Positions 8,898 to 17,583 of a DNA stretch of 64,000 nt are shown here, one piece after another (within the stretch, counting starts at the first letter, position 1; every line of letters begins with the position of its first letter). The notes beneath the pieces are model-generated. The model ran no database searches, was not told where the DNA came from, and was given only the letters and a program-made list of their open reading frames with translations. The translations under genes were made by a program, and so were the position numbers. The DNA comes from Hirschia litorea (lineage in GTDB: Bacteria; Pseudomonadota; Alphaproteobacteria; Caulobacterales; Hyphomonadaceae), in the NCBI RefSeq assembly GCF_042665075.1, contig NZ_JBHTBR010000002.1, forward strand, positions 806,001 through 870,000. The letters are read 5' to 3'.

Positions 8898-9620
8898 TCA
8901 ATCGGTCAAATAGGAATTACTATCCTTGTCGCGGTAAATTTTTTTTATCTTCCGACATACCAGCGCCGGAAACTCTGGCATTCCGCCAATCGTAAAGGAT
9001 GCAACTGGGTCTACTGCCGATTTTGAAATAGCTAAACTCCAATCTTCAGCACCGTGCAAGCCACTTCCTAAAAACAACCCAACAACGCATAACGCCTCTT
9101 TAGAGTCCGCTAATACTTGATCAGCATATGGCTCTTCCTCTAAATAAGCACAAGTAACCGACAGTTTAGAAAAATCACTTAATCTAGCAGCCAGTCTTTC
9201 ATTTGCGAGGCGAGAAGCAGATGAACGTTGCGACCCATGGGCAACCAACAATACGCCCCCTTCAGGAACTTTCCCAACCAAGCATTCCGAAAGCTCTGGC
9301 CAATCACATAGTGGAGCAGCTACGCGTATCAGGTTTGATGCATCACCGCCTAAGCCGCCAACGGATTTCTCTATCTTCTTATAAAAGTATCCGTCCGAAA
9401 AAATTAGAGGCAATATAAGCGTCACTTTAAAGTCAACTTCCGCGAGGGCCGCCTCAAGCGAACCTTGCTCAGACAACAGAGCTATTTGACAAGATTTTGG
9501 GGCAATTTCTGACTTTATATAGTCTACTACGCTTTTGAGATTGGAGTTGCGTTCGGTAAAACTGCCGCGCCTATCACCATGAGCACATAATATTATTTCA
9601 ATAGTCGAGAGATCGTCCAT
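8898..9620 (-). CDS. CbiX/SirB-like class II chelatase family protein
   Basis: The 240 residues form two tandem class II chelatase half-domains. The first opens with IEIILCAHGDRRGS, the second with GGVLLVAHGSQRSS near residue 126. The His-Gly in each is the usual metal-binding position, and a further histidine lies in SGLHGAEDW. Such proteins insert Co or Fe into tetrapyrroles (sirohydrochlorin). Many CbiX homologues in heterotrophs have no assigned substrate, and no cobalamin or siroheme genes are adjacent, so I call the family only. It lies between tRNA-Pro and the NDUFS4-like gene, all on the minus strand. Confidence 0.7.
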   Translation of the reverse strand: MDDLSTIEIILCAHGDRRGSFTERNSNLKSVVDYIKSEIAPKSCQIALLSEQGSLEAALAEVDFKVTLILPLIFSDGYFYKKIEKSVGGLGGDASNLIRVAAPLCDWPELSECLVGKVPEGGVLLVAHGSQRSSASRLANERLAARLSDFSKLSVTCAYLEEEPYADQVLADSKEALCVVGLFLGSGLHGAEDWSLAISKSAVDPVASFTIGGMPEFPALVCRKIKKIYRDKDSNSYLTD

Positions 9621-9670
9621 GCAGCCAATCTTAATACAACTAAACTGAATTGTCTCGGTGAAATTAAAAA

Positions 9671-9747
<77 letters not shown>

Positions 9748-9902
9748 ACATTTTTACGAGTTATTTAAAACTCTTCTCTGATCGTTATAAAGTTACCGTC
9801 GATCAGGAGACGCTTTGTAACGAAGTTTACGCAGAACGAAAGACCCTAAATCAACTTTTTTTGCATAAAAGCGATTTTTTTTCGCTCGCTACTCCTAAAA
9901 TT

Positions 9903-10397
9903 CTATTTAGGAGCCTCAACAGCTACTTCAACATTATTAAATATTGCGTGCTGCACGACATCCCCCGGCTGTATGTCCATTTTAGCAGCTACACCACCGT
10001 TTAGCTCAAGCACCCCTTTTACTATCATTCCCGGAGAAATTCGGCGTTGAGAATGTGGTCGTGCATTTCTTGCGATTGCAACAATTACACCTTCGTCATC
10101 GAGAAACAAAATATCCAGCGGAATAAGTGTATTTTTCATCCACATATTAGGTTCACGCGGTACCCCAAAATCAAACAGCATTCCCGCATCTTCGGCCAAG
10201 GTTTCACGAAACATCAAACCTTGCGTTGTCTCTTCTGCGGAGTCTGCGATTTCAATATTGAAGGTTAGTTGAGAATCATCAGTTTTAATTACGAGACTTC
10301 CAGTTTCGAATTTGACACCACCATCTTGTGCCAGTGCTGCCGGATGCCCCATCGCAACTACCGAGAGAACTGCTAGTGTAGAAAGTAGTTTTTTCAA
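9903..10397 (-). CDS. Secreted DUF192-family protein
   Basis: The mature part matches DUF192: TTQGLMFRETLAEDAGMLFDF, then EPNMWMKNTLIPLDILFLDDEGVI, and a C-terminal VLELNGGVA segment. The frame is open to a TTG at 10418. I prefer the TTG at 10397, which has GAGG 6 nt before it and gives MKKLLSTLAVLSVVAMGHPAALAQ, a clean Sec signal peptide with AxA cleavage. The mature product of about 140 residues should be periplasmic. Function of the family is unknown. In many alphaproteobacteria a DUF192 gene neighbours a cold-shock gene, as seen here with the gene at 10561-11076. Confidence 0.8.
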   Translation of the reverse strand: MKKLLSTLAVLSVVAMGHPAALAQDGGVKFETGSLVIKTDDSQLTFNIEIADSAEETTQGLMFRETLAEDAGMLFDFGVPREPNMWMKNTLIPLDILFLDDEGVIVAIARNARPHSQRRISPGMIVKGVLELNGGVAAKMDIQPGDVVQHAIFNNVEVAVEAPK

Positions 10398-10560
10398 TTC
10401 GGGCCTCACATCATTCAATAACGGCTTTTGCCTAGTAAAGTTTGGTTTATCTAAATCAATTGCAGAAAAACGAGCCTAGAGACAAGCCTAAGCTACAGTT
10501 CATGACAAATATAGATAGATTTTGTATGTCCAATTGCTCTTAGCGCGCATATTTTTTCAG

Positions 10561-11076
10561 TTAAGGCGTGGAACTAGCTTCAACGACATAACTTCCCTTT
10601 GGGCCTTTACCTAAAGAAACCCATATTTTTTGCCCAGGCTCAGCATCTTCAAGCCCCGCACGCCGCAAAGTAACCATATGAAGAAAAATATCTTCATTTT
10701 CACCTTCACGATGCACAAATCCGTACCCCTTAGTACGATTAAACCACTTGATCAGAACTGGCTCACGTGCAGCCCCTTCTAAAGGCGTAACAACGGCTCC
10801 ACCATCCAAGTTCTTCACTTGAGTAACTTGGTAACCACGCTCCCGTTTAACAACGTCACACGTAATCAACATACCTTCAGCAGCGATTTCAGCGCCAAAG
10901 TCTCGCAGAATAGAGATATGAAGCAAAGCTTCTTGCCCATCCAGCCCATCATCAGGAATGATAAAACCAAACCCTTTGACCGAATCAAACCACTTAACGC
11001 GTCCGGAAATTTCAATCGTGCCGATATCGATCTTGGTAACGCTATTGTCTGACGCTGTGTTGTGCTCCTGCCCCAT
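10561..11076 (-). CDS. Double cold-shock-domain protein (CspC/CspD type)
   Basis: Two cold-shock domains occur in one 171-residue chain. The first has GRVKWFDSVKGFGFIIPDDG (about 29-48, RNP1 and RNP2 regions), the second VLIKWFNRTKGYGFVHREGE (about 107-126) followed by EDIFLHMVTL. Tandem CSD proteins of this length are known from Caulobacter and relatives, where they bind single-stranded nucleic acid and are linked to stationary phase rather than cold. The start ATG at 11076 lacks a strong Shine-Dalgarno. The upstream 318 bp contains a possible promoter. DUF192 follows. Confidence 0.88.
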   Translation of the reverse strand: MGQEHNTASDNSVTKIDIGTIEISGRVKWFDSVKGFGFIIPDDGLDGQEALLHISILRDFGAEIAAEGMLITCDVVKRERGYQVTQVKNLDGGAVVTPLEGAAREPVLIKWFNRTKGYGFVHREGENEDIFLHMVTLRRAGLEDAEPGQKIWVSLGKGPKGSYVVEASSTP

Positions 11077-11394
11077 AATACTTCGTTCTAACGTCCCTGC
11101 ACTCTAGAAACTAAAACCCACCGCATGAACCAGCAAGCCCGACTGTAACTGACAGCCCATCAGTCCCATTAATCAAATAAGTTGTTTTCTTAATAAGTCA
11201 AAGGGTAAACGGTTCCCAAGGTAAAATTACAACATGATGCCAAATAAAAAAGCACCATATAATCCATTGGTACCCCACAAATTATCATCACCATCTCATT
11301 CACATGGATGGAAAGAAATATTCAGAATAATGATTAGTGGAAATTTTGTAGCAGCTAAACAGCGACCAAGTCGAGCGATTGCTCTCAACACACT
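11077..11394. other. Leader/intergenic region between tRNA-Glu and the cold-shock gene
   Basis: This 318-bp gap contains no credible ORF. On the minus strand a possible promoter is TTGACT (11196-11201), a 16-nt spacer, then TATTTG (11174-11179). It would give a leader of roughly 90 nt before the cold-shock gene. No convincing terminator for tRNA-Glu is visible. Confidence 0.35.
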
Positions 11395-11469
11395 TGGCAG
11401 TCCCTAGGGGAATCGAACCCCTCTTTCTAGGTTGAAAACCTAGCGTCCTAACCGATAGACGAAGGGACC
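11395..11469 (-). tRNA. tRNA-Glu (anticodon TTC)
   Basis: The minus strand starts GGTCCCT and pairs with AGGGACT, followed by G and encoded CCA (11395-11397). The anticodon stem CTAGG/CCTAG encloses TTTTCAA, giving TTC. The T-loop GTTCGATTC is normal. Length is 75 nt. Confidence 0.95.
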
Positions 11470-11525
11470 GCATCAGTGTGAGAGCGCTGTATACAAATGT
11501 GCGATTTTAGATGCAAGTTCTTTTT

Positions 11526-13358
11526 TCAATTATTTTGAAAAAAACCATCAAGAACCTCAAATTGCACCTTTCCAGCACCTCTCCACTCGTCTGGTTTTAA
11601 CTTTCCAGCCAAATGCATAGGCTTACACGACAAAATCACCTGCCCTAAATCCGTATCGGCGACTCGAAACGCGATGGCACGCAATTTTCCACCATCTTCT
11701 CCCAGTATCTCAAAGCTCAAATGATCAACGCCTACGCGGCGAACATTATTCGGGCGCACATTTGCCAGTGCAAATAGCGGCTCAGGCGCTCCAGCCCCAT
11801 AGGGGCCAGCCGCCTCAATAGACTCTAGCAAATCACCACTCGCCGATGCAGGCGAAAGCAAACCATCAAAATCCAACACCCTCGCCTCTGCCAGTTCTTT
11901 CTTAGCGTCAAGCGTGTGGGCTTCCATAAATTCTCTAAATCCATCCAATTGGGATGGCTCAAGCGATAAACCAGCCGCCATAGCATGCCCACCACCAGAT
12001 AAAATAACACCTTCCCGTGACGCTTGTGCAATCAAATCGCCCAAATTTACACCGGCCACAGAGCGCCCAGAACCTTTCGCCACCGGACCAAGATCCTCTC
12101 CCCAACCAATCACAATTGTCGGCCTGTGATATTTTTCTTTTAACCGCCCAGCAACAATTCCAATCACACCAGGATGCCAACCTTCACCCCCCACGACGAT
12201 AGCTCCCGCGTTTGGCTTCTCACTAAGCCTTACCTCAACCATGCGAGTGGCTTCATCCAGAATGTCAGCTTCTATCTCTTTGCGTGCTTCGTTCAGCGCA
12301 TGCAATCGTTCTGCAAGTACGAGCGCTTCTTTACGATCTTCACACCCTAACAGCTTAGCAGCAATCCACGGGTCGCCGATTCGTCCACCTGCGTTCAATC
12401 GAGGCCCCAAAAGAAAGGTCGCATGATAAACAGACTTGGGGGCCTCCACACCGGAAACCTGCGACAATGCCTCCAGCCCAATATTATCCATCCGTGCAAG
12501 AACTTTTAGACCAGCATTCACAAACGCACGATTCACCCCTTTCAAAGGTGCCATGTCACACAAGGTCCCCAAAGCACACAAATCAAGCCATTTCATCGGA
12601 TCCGGTAGACCATTGTCAGGTGCTACACCGCGCTGTCGCGCTAATCTATTCAAACCAGCAGTCAAAATAAACACGACACCCGCTGCGCATAAATGACCAC
12701 ACCCGGATTCACAATCAGGTCTATTAGGATTCACAACAGCAGCGGCGGGAGGTGGTGCGCTTTGCATTAAGTGATGATCAAGTACGACCACTTGGACACC
12801 GATCTCATGGGCTGTTTCCAAAGCCTCAACCGCCGCCGCCCCGCAATCGACTGTGATGACCAGCTCCGCACCTTGCTCTTGCAGGCTTTTAAATGCCTCA
12901 GGAGAGGGGCCATAGCCCTCTGTTAATCGGTCGGGCACGTAAAGGAGCAAATCATGGCCCCAAGCCCTAAAATACTTTGTAAGAATAGCAGCCGACGTCC
13001 CGCCATCCACATCATAATCGGCCAAAACCGCAACTCTGCGTCCATTAACTAACGCATCGAGAATCACTTCAATTGCAGCATCCATATCTGTAAAGCTGCT
13101 AGGGTCAGGAAACAATTCCTTCAGGGTCGGTGTAAAGTAGCTCCCTGCTTCTTCAATACCGATACCGCGCCCGGCAAGCAATCGACCAATGATATTTGAT
13201 TTACCTAATTTTTGAGCCAGCGCGTTGGCATGCCCTTCTTCAACCGGTCGACTACGCCACTTTCTTCCCGTCAGAGATTGCTCCACTCCCAAAAAAGCTG
13301 GTCCCGTTTCGTCAACAGGTAACTCATGAGAAGAATCAAGGAATGCAGAACGAGACAT
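11526..13358 (-). CDS. recJ: Single-stranded-DNA-specific exonuclease RecJ
   Basis: RecJ is a 5'-3' ssDNA exonuclease of recombination and mismatch repair. The 610-residue protein has the DHH-family motifs: LADYDVDGGTSAAIL (motif I), VITVDCGAA, VVLDHHLM (DHH proper) and VVNPNRPDC. The DHHA1 domain has SGRSVAGVNLGDL and ILSGGGHAMAAGLSL, and an OB-like end includes PEPLFALANV. The length is slightly above the E. coli enzyme (577). It starts 157 bp downstream of glpX on the minus strand, after a strong terminator, so it likely has its own promoter. tRNA-Glu lies immediately downstream. Confidence 0.95.
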   Translation of the reverse strand: MSRSAFLDSSHELPVDETGPAFLGVEQSLTGRKWRSRPVEEGHANALAQKLGKSNIIGRLLAGRGIGIEEAGSYFTPTLKELFPDPSSFTDMDAAIEVILDALVNGRRVAVLADYDVDGGTSAAILTKYFRAWGHDLLLYVPDRLTEGYGPSPEAFKSLQEQGAELVITVDCGAAAVEALETAHEIGVQVVVLDHHLMQSAPPPAAAVVNPNRPDCESGCGHLCAAGVVFILTAGLNRLARQRGVAPDNGLPDPMKWLDLCALGTLCDMAPLKGVNRAFVNAGLKVLARMDNIGLEALSQVSGVEAPKSVYHATFLLGPRLNAGGRIGDPWIAAKLLGCEDRKEALVLAERLHALNEARKEIEADILDEATRMVEVRLSEKPNAGAIVVGGEGWHPGVIGIVAGRLKEKYHRPTIVIGWGEDLGPVAKGSGRSVAGVNLGDLIAQASREGVILSGGGHAMAAGLSLEPSQLDGFREFMEAHTLDAKKELAEARVLDFDGLLSPASASGDLLESIEAAGPYGAGAPEPLFALANVRPNNVRRVGVDHLSFEILGEDGGKLRAIAFRVADTDLGQVILSCKPMHLAGKLKPDEWRGAGKVQFEVLDGFFQNN

Positions 13359-13444
13359 AAAAACACCAATTTAAAGCAACCCAAACACAAGTGGATCACT
13401 CCCACTTCTACTGATCACACCGCGCTTGTCATCCATTCAAATGC

Positions 13445-13477
13445 AAAAGAGGCGACTTCCAATACAGAAATCGCCTC
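13445..13477 (-). terminator. Rho-independent terminator after glpX
   Basis: On the minus strand GAGGCGA (13471-13477) pairs with TCGCCTC (13449-13455), with extra pairing inside, and is followed by TTTT. It lies 39 bp after the glpX stop. Confidence 0.8.
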
Positions 13478-13515
13478 CTTACAAAGAAATATTCAAAAGC
13501 TATACAGCTCGAATT

Positions 13516-14469
13516 TTAACCTGGGTAAGTAGATTTTACGTTCCGAACGACGCCATCAAAAGAGGACATCACAATGGAGTCTGTGTAGACTTTACCATTT
13601 TGGCGCTTAACACCTGCTAATAGACCACCATTTGTAACACCAGTTGCGGCGAAGACTGCATCTTTAGAGCAAAGTTCGTGAAGGTCGTATTTTTTATCGA
13701 GATCGGTGATACCAATACGAGTTGCACGGCCACGCTCGTCATCATTGCGGAAGGTCAAACGCCCCTGCATCTGACCGCCTACACATTTAAGCGCCGCAGC
13801 TGCTAGAACACCTTCTGGTGCACCACCAGAACCTAAGTAAAGGTCGATACCGGTGTCTGGATTTGTAGTGTTGATAATACCAGCGACATCCCCATCAGAA
13901 ATAAGAGAAATGCGGATACCTAAAGAACGAAGGTCTTCAATAATTTTTGCATGACGCGGACGATCAAGCACACATACGTTCAACTGACCTACTTCGACGC
14001 CTTTTGCTGCTGCAACTGCTTTAGCGTTTTCGATTGTTGATTTGTCCAAATCAATTACGCCTGCTGGGTATCCAGGACCGACAGCAATTTTATCCATGTA
14101 AACGTCAGGAGCGTGCAACAAACCACCACGTGGAGCGATTGCAAGAACTGCCAAAGCGTTCGGCATAGCTTTCGCCGTTAATGTTGTGCCTTCAAGAGGG
14201 TCAAGCGCGATATCAATTTCAGTACCTTCGCCCGTTCCGACTTCTTCTCCAATGAAAAGCATAGGCGCTTCATCACGTTCACCTTCACCAATAACGATGC
14301 GCCCTTTCATAACAACTTCGTTGAGCGCTGTTCTCATGGCATCCACAGCTGCTTGGTCTGCAGCTTTCTCATCACCACGTCCAACCATTGTTTCAGAAGC
14401 AACTGCAGCACGTTCAGTTACACGAACCATCGCATCCGCAAATGTCGGATTCAAAGCATTAGAAGTCAT
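13516..14469 (-). CDS. glpX: Class II fructose-1,6-bisphosphatase GlpX
   Basis: GlpX hydrolyses fructose 1,6-bisphosphate for gluconeogenesis. The 317 residues show ADQAAVDAMRTALN, the metal-binding GEGERDEAPMLFIGEEVG, DPLEGTTLTA (Asp and Glu ligands), SDGDVAG and YLGSGGAPEGVLAAAALKC. All are diagnostic of the class II, lithium-sensitive family. It follows hom by 53 bp on the same strand and ends at a strong terminator, so hom-glpX probably share a transcript with the aminotransferase gene upstream. It would supply hexose phosphate to the glycogen and glucosylglycerate genes in this window. Confidence 0.95.
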   Translation of the reverse strand: MTSNALNPTFADAMVRVTERAAVASETMVGRGDEKAADQAAVDAMRTALNEVVMKGRIVIGEGERDEAPMLFIGEEVGTGEGTEIDIALDPLEGTTLTAKAMPNALAVLAIAPRGGLLHAPDVYMDKIAVGPGYPAGVIDLDKSTIENAKAVAAAKGVEVGQLNVCVLDRPRHAKIIEDLRSLGIRISLISDGDVAGIINTTNPDTGIDLYLGSGGAPEGVLAAAALKCVGGQMQGRLTFRNDDERGRATRIGITDLDKKYDLHELCSKDAVFAATGVTNGGLLAGVKRQNGKVYTDSIVMSSFDGVVRNVKSTYPG

Positions 14470-14522
14470 TTTTGTCCCATTCTTTGGTTTTAGTATCTTG
14501 TATATAGCGCTCTATGCGAAAC

Positions 14523-15812
14523 TCATGCCTCAACACGCAAAACGCGAGGTTTATCTACACATGCTTCAAGCTCAGCCACAATTGCAGCGGCAGATTCGAC
14601 TACATTTCTAGCACAAGGGTGTGTCATAATAGCAATTGGAGATCCATCCCCGCCAGCACTCGAATCTTGCTGCATTAGGTCAATTGAAACATCACATTTA
14701 GCCAACGCATTTGACAATGATGCCATTGCCCCAGACTTGTCTGAAAGCCGAATACGAATAAACCATACACTTCTTGGGCCATCGCCGCTAGAAAGATATA
14801 GTTTGTCTTCTAACTGAGAGACCGGCAAGCCAAACGGTGCTGTAACAGCTCCTTGCAATATACGAGAAATATCTCCCATTACTGCTGAAGCAGTCGGACC
14901 TTCTCCCGCACCTGGCCCAGTCATCGTAACACGGCCAACGGGTTCACCCTCAACCATCACCGCATTCGTAGGTCCGGTAACTTGAGCTAATGGATGGTCA
15001 ACCTTAAACAGCGCTGGTGCCACATGGCAGCGGACGCCATTTTCGTCTTGAACTGCTTCGGCAACCAATCGAATTCGATAACCCATTTTATTTGCGAGTT
15101 TAATATCAAGGCTTTCTATTTGATCAACGCCTGCAACACGCACTTTAGAAAAATCAGGTTTTGCACCAAAAGCTAACACTGCCAAGATAAGCGCTTTGTG
15201 GGCTGCGTCCATTCCCGACACATCTAAATAAGGGTCCGATTCGGCATACCCCAACTGCTGAGCCTCTTTGAGAACAGACTTATAGTCAGCTCCAGTCTCA
15301 AGCATTTGGGTCAAAATATAATTACATGTACCGTTTAATATTCCTGACACGCGGTGAATATCTACGCCAGAAAAACTATCACGCACTGCCCGTACAATCG
15401 GAACACCACCAGCCACAGCAGCATCGAAAAGCAGATGAACACCATGCTCTTCCGCAAGAAGAGCTAAGTGCGCCCCATGCTCAGCCATTAATGCCTTATT
15501 GGCAGTTACAACATGCTTGCCTGCTCGGATGGCTGTTTCTACTGAATGACGCGCAGGTCCATCTGAACCACCCATTAGTTCTACAAACACATCAATCTTA
15601 TCAGATTTAGCGAGCTGAGCGGCATCATCCTCCCAACCATATCCAGATAGGTCGACACCTCTGTTTCTGCTCCGCGATCTAGCTGAGACGAGTGAAATCT
15701 CAAGATTTCCAGGTAAGCGAAGTTTATCTTGCTGCTGAACGAGCTTTACAAGTCCAACACCGACATTTCCTAAACCGGCTATTCCTAGTCTGAGAGTTTT
15801 TTGTTCTGTCAT
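14523..15812 (-). CDS. hom: Homoserine dehydrogenase
   Basis: This enzyme reduces aspartate semialdehyde to homoserine, on the way to threonine and methionine. The 429 residues have the Rossmann motif GLGNVGVGLV at the N-terminus, VTANKALMAEHG near residue 103, GILNGTCNYILTQM, and the catalytic-region ESDPYLDVSGMDAAHK. A C-terminal ACT domain (about 350-429, beginning WFIRIRLSDKSGAMA) fits feedback regulation by threonine. It follows the AlaC-type aminotransferase by 6 bp, an arrangement common in alphaproteobacteria and suggestive of one operon with glpX. Confidence 0.95.
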   Translation of the reverse strand: MTEQKTLRLGIAGLGNVGVGLVKLVQQQDKLRLPGNLEISLVSARSRSRNRGVDLSGYGWEDDAAQLAKSDKIDVFVELMGGSDGPARHSVETAIRAGKHVVTANKALMAEHGAHLALLAEEHGVHLLFDAAVAGGVPIVRAVRDSFSGVDIHRVSGILNGTCNYILTQMLETGADYKSVLKEAQQLGYAESDPYLDVSGMDAAHKALILAVLAFGAKPDFSKVRVAGVDQIESLDIKLANKMGYRIRLVAEAVQDENGVRCHVAPALFKVDHPLAQVTGPTNAVMVEGEPVGRVTMTGPGAGEGPTASAVMGDISRILQGAVTAPFGLPVSQLEDKLYLSSGDGPRSVWFIRIRLSDKSGAMASLSNALAKCDVSIDLMQQDSSAGGDGSPIAIMTHPCARNVVESAAAIVAELEACVDKPRVLRVEA

Positions 15813-15818
15813 TTTTTC

Positions 15819-17030
15819 TTACTCTCCAGCCGCAACGACTGGTTCTGAATTATTAGGACCTGCATCAATGAAGCGGCGAATGTTACGTGCAGCTTGACGA
15901 ATACGCTGCTCGTTTTCAACAAGCGCCAGACGAACATGTCCGTCCCCGTATTCACCAAATCCGGCTCCAGGCGCAACAGCCACGTGCGCCTGCTCGATTA
16001 GGCGAAGCGAAAACTCTAGCGAACCAAGATGACGAAACGCCTCTGGAATTGGTGCCCAAGCAAACATTGATGCGCTTGGACTAGGCACTTCCCATCCAGC
16101 ACGCGAAAAACTTTCAATCATCACGTCTCTGCGTGTTCTATAAATTTCACGCATTTCGTCGACGCAATCTTGAGGGCCATTCAAAGCTGCTGTTGCCGCC
16201 ACTTGAATAGGTGTAAATGCGCCATAATCGAGATAAGATTTGACCCGAGCCAAAGCACCAATCAAACGCTCATTACCTGCAGCGAATCCCATACGCCACC
16301 CAGCCATTGCATAGGTTTTGGATAGAGATGTTGTTTCCACTGCGATATCCATAGCACCCTCAACCTGAAGAACTGAAGGTGGAGGGTTATCGAAATATAT
16401 TTCCGTGTAAGCCAAATCGGATAATATCCAGATCTCATGCTTTTTAGCGATACGTACCGCTTCTTTATAGAAATCAAGATCTGCAACTTGAGCAGTTGGA
16501 TTCGCAGGATAACATAAAACCATCGCAGTAGGCTTCGGCACAGAGTGACGAATCGCCTTGTCCATACCAGCCAAATACTCTTCAGGAGAATCCGCTTTGA
16601 TATGGCGCATAGATGCTCCAGCGATCAGGAACCCGAATGTATGCAAAGGGTATGATGGATTGGGTGCAATAATCACATCCCCTGGCGCGGAAATAGCCTG
16701 AGCTAGATTCGCAAATCCCTCTTTTGACCCCAATGTCGCAACTATTTGCGTGTTCGGATCCAAATCCACACCAAATCGGCGTTGATAGTAAGCAGCTGCC
16801 GCACGACGAAGTCCCGGTATTCCGCGCGATGAAGAATATCGGTTTGCCTTCGGTTTATAAGCAGTTTCACATAATTTATCGATAATGTGCTTAGGTGTTG
16901 GCAGGTCAGGATTTCCCATACCAAGATCAATAATGTCCGCGCCCGCCGCTCGTAGCTGGGCCGCTTTACGGTTTACCTGCTCGAACACATACGGAGGAAG
17001 ACGTCTGATCTTGTGAAATTCCAACTTCAT
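15819..17030 (-). CDS. alaC: AlaC-type alanine/glutamate aminotransferase
   Basis: This 403-residue fold-type I PLP aminotransferase has the substrate-binding LGMGNPDLPTP, the aromatic-turn NRYSSSRGIPGLR, the PNPSYPLHTFGF segment and the PLP lysine in SLSKTYAMAGWRMGF. The closest family is AlaC (YfdZ), which makes alanine from pyruvate and glutamate; many are annotated as class I/II or LL-diaminopimelate aminotransferase. The link with hom suggests amino-acid synthesis. The exact substrate is inferred. The ATG at 17030 starts MKLEFHKIRRLPPYVF, which matches family N-termini. Confidence 0.85.
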   Translation of the reverse strand: MKLEFHKIRRLPPYVFEQVNRKAAQLRAAGADIIDLGMGNPDLPTPKHIIDKLCETAYKPKANRYSSSRGIPGLRRAAAAYYQRRFGVDLDPNTQIVATLGSKEGFANLAQAISAPGDVIIAPNPSYPLHTFGFLIAGASMRHIKADSPEEYLAGMDKAIRHSVPKPTAMVLCYPANPTAQVADLDFYKEAVRIAKKHEIWILSDLAYTEIYFDNPPPSVLQVEGAMDIAVETTSLSKTYAMAGWRMGFAAGNERLIGALARVKSYLDYGAFTPIQVAATAALNGPQDCVDEMREIYRTRRDVMIESFSRAGWEVPSPSASMFAWAPIPEAFRHLGSLEFSLRLIEQAHVAVAPGAGFGEYGDGHVRLALVENEQRIRQAARNIRRFIDAGPNNSEPVVAAGE

Positions 17031-17146
17031 TGGGACACCAATTTTATACTCTGAACACCTCGCACTATTACAAGGCGCATTAACTTACCGCGTCATAAAC
17101 CCAAGGGCAGGCCTTTGCACGCAAAATATCACTTTAATGGGTAAAA

Positions 17147-17506
17147 TTAGTCTTTTGGCACACCTTTTTCGACCTCTTCACGCCTTTTTTGAGCCCAAAT
17201 TCGCGGATCTTCTAAATTTTCTTCCTGCGCGGTCATCGCTTTTGGGTCGTTATCTAGATCTTCGACCTCTTTGTTTAACCGCTCATCACCATCCAACAAC
17301 TCTTGAGGCACAGGACCACGCGGAGACGTCACAGGAATGCTAGAAAACTCAGGATAGCCTCGACCGAACACTTCCTCTTTTTGGGTTTCAAACCATGTTG
17401 GAGCCGTTTCATGCGCTTCATCAACACGCTTTTTTACGCCTCCAGCACACCCAGAAACAAATAGAGGGATTGCCAACACGCTCGCAATTAGACAAAATTT
17501 CAACAT
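17147..17506 (-). CDS. Putative lipoprotein, unknown function
   Basis: The N-terminus MLKFCLIASVLAIPLFVSGC is a signal peptide ending in a lipobox (VSGC). The remaining ~100 residues are highly charged (ETAPTWFETQKEEVFGRGYPEF, many Glu/Asp/Lys) and include a conserved-looking FGRGYPEFSSIPVTSPRGP stretch. The frame extends to a TTG at 17518, but the ATG at 17506 is the better start. I do not know a function. It is probably anchored in the inner or outer membrane on the periplasmic side. It lies divergently from phaC, 77 bp away. Confidence 0.72.
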   Translation of the reverse strand: MLKFCLIASVLAIPLFVSGCAGGVKKRVDEAHETAPTWFETQKEEVFGRGYPEFSSIPVTSPRGPVPQELLDGDERLNKEVEDLDNDPKAMTAQEENLEDPRIWAQKRREEVEKGVPKD

Positions 17507-17583
17507 ATGTAGAACCAAACCTTCGAGTCATTATTGCGAAGCTGCATGACTATAAATGAAACACGTAGTGAAAGCTAATTAGC

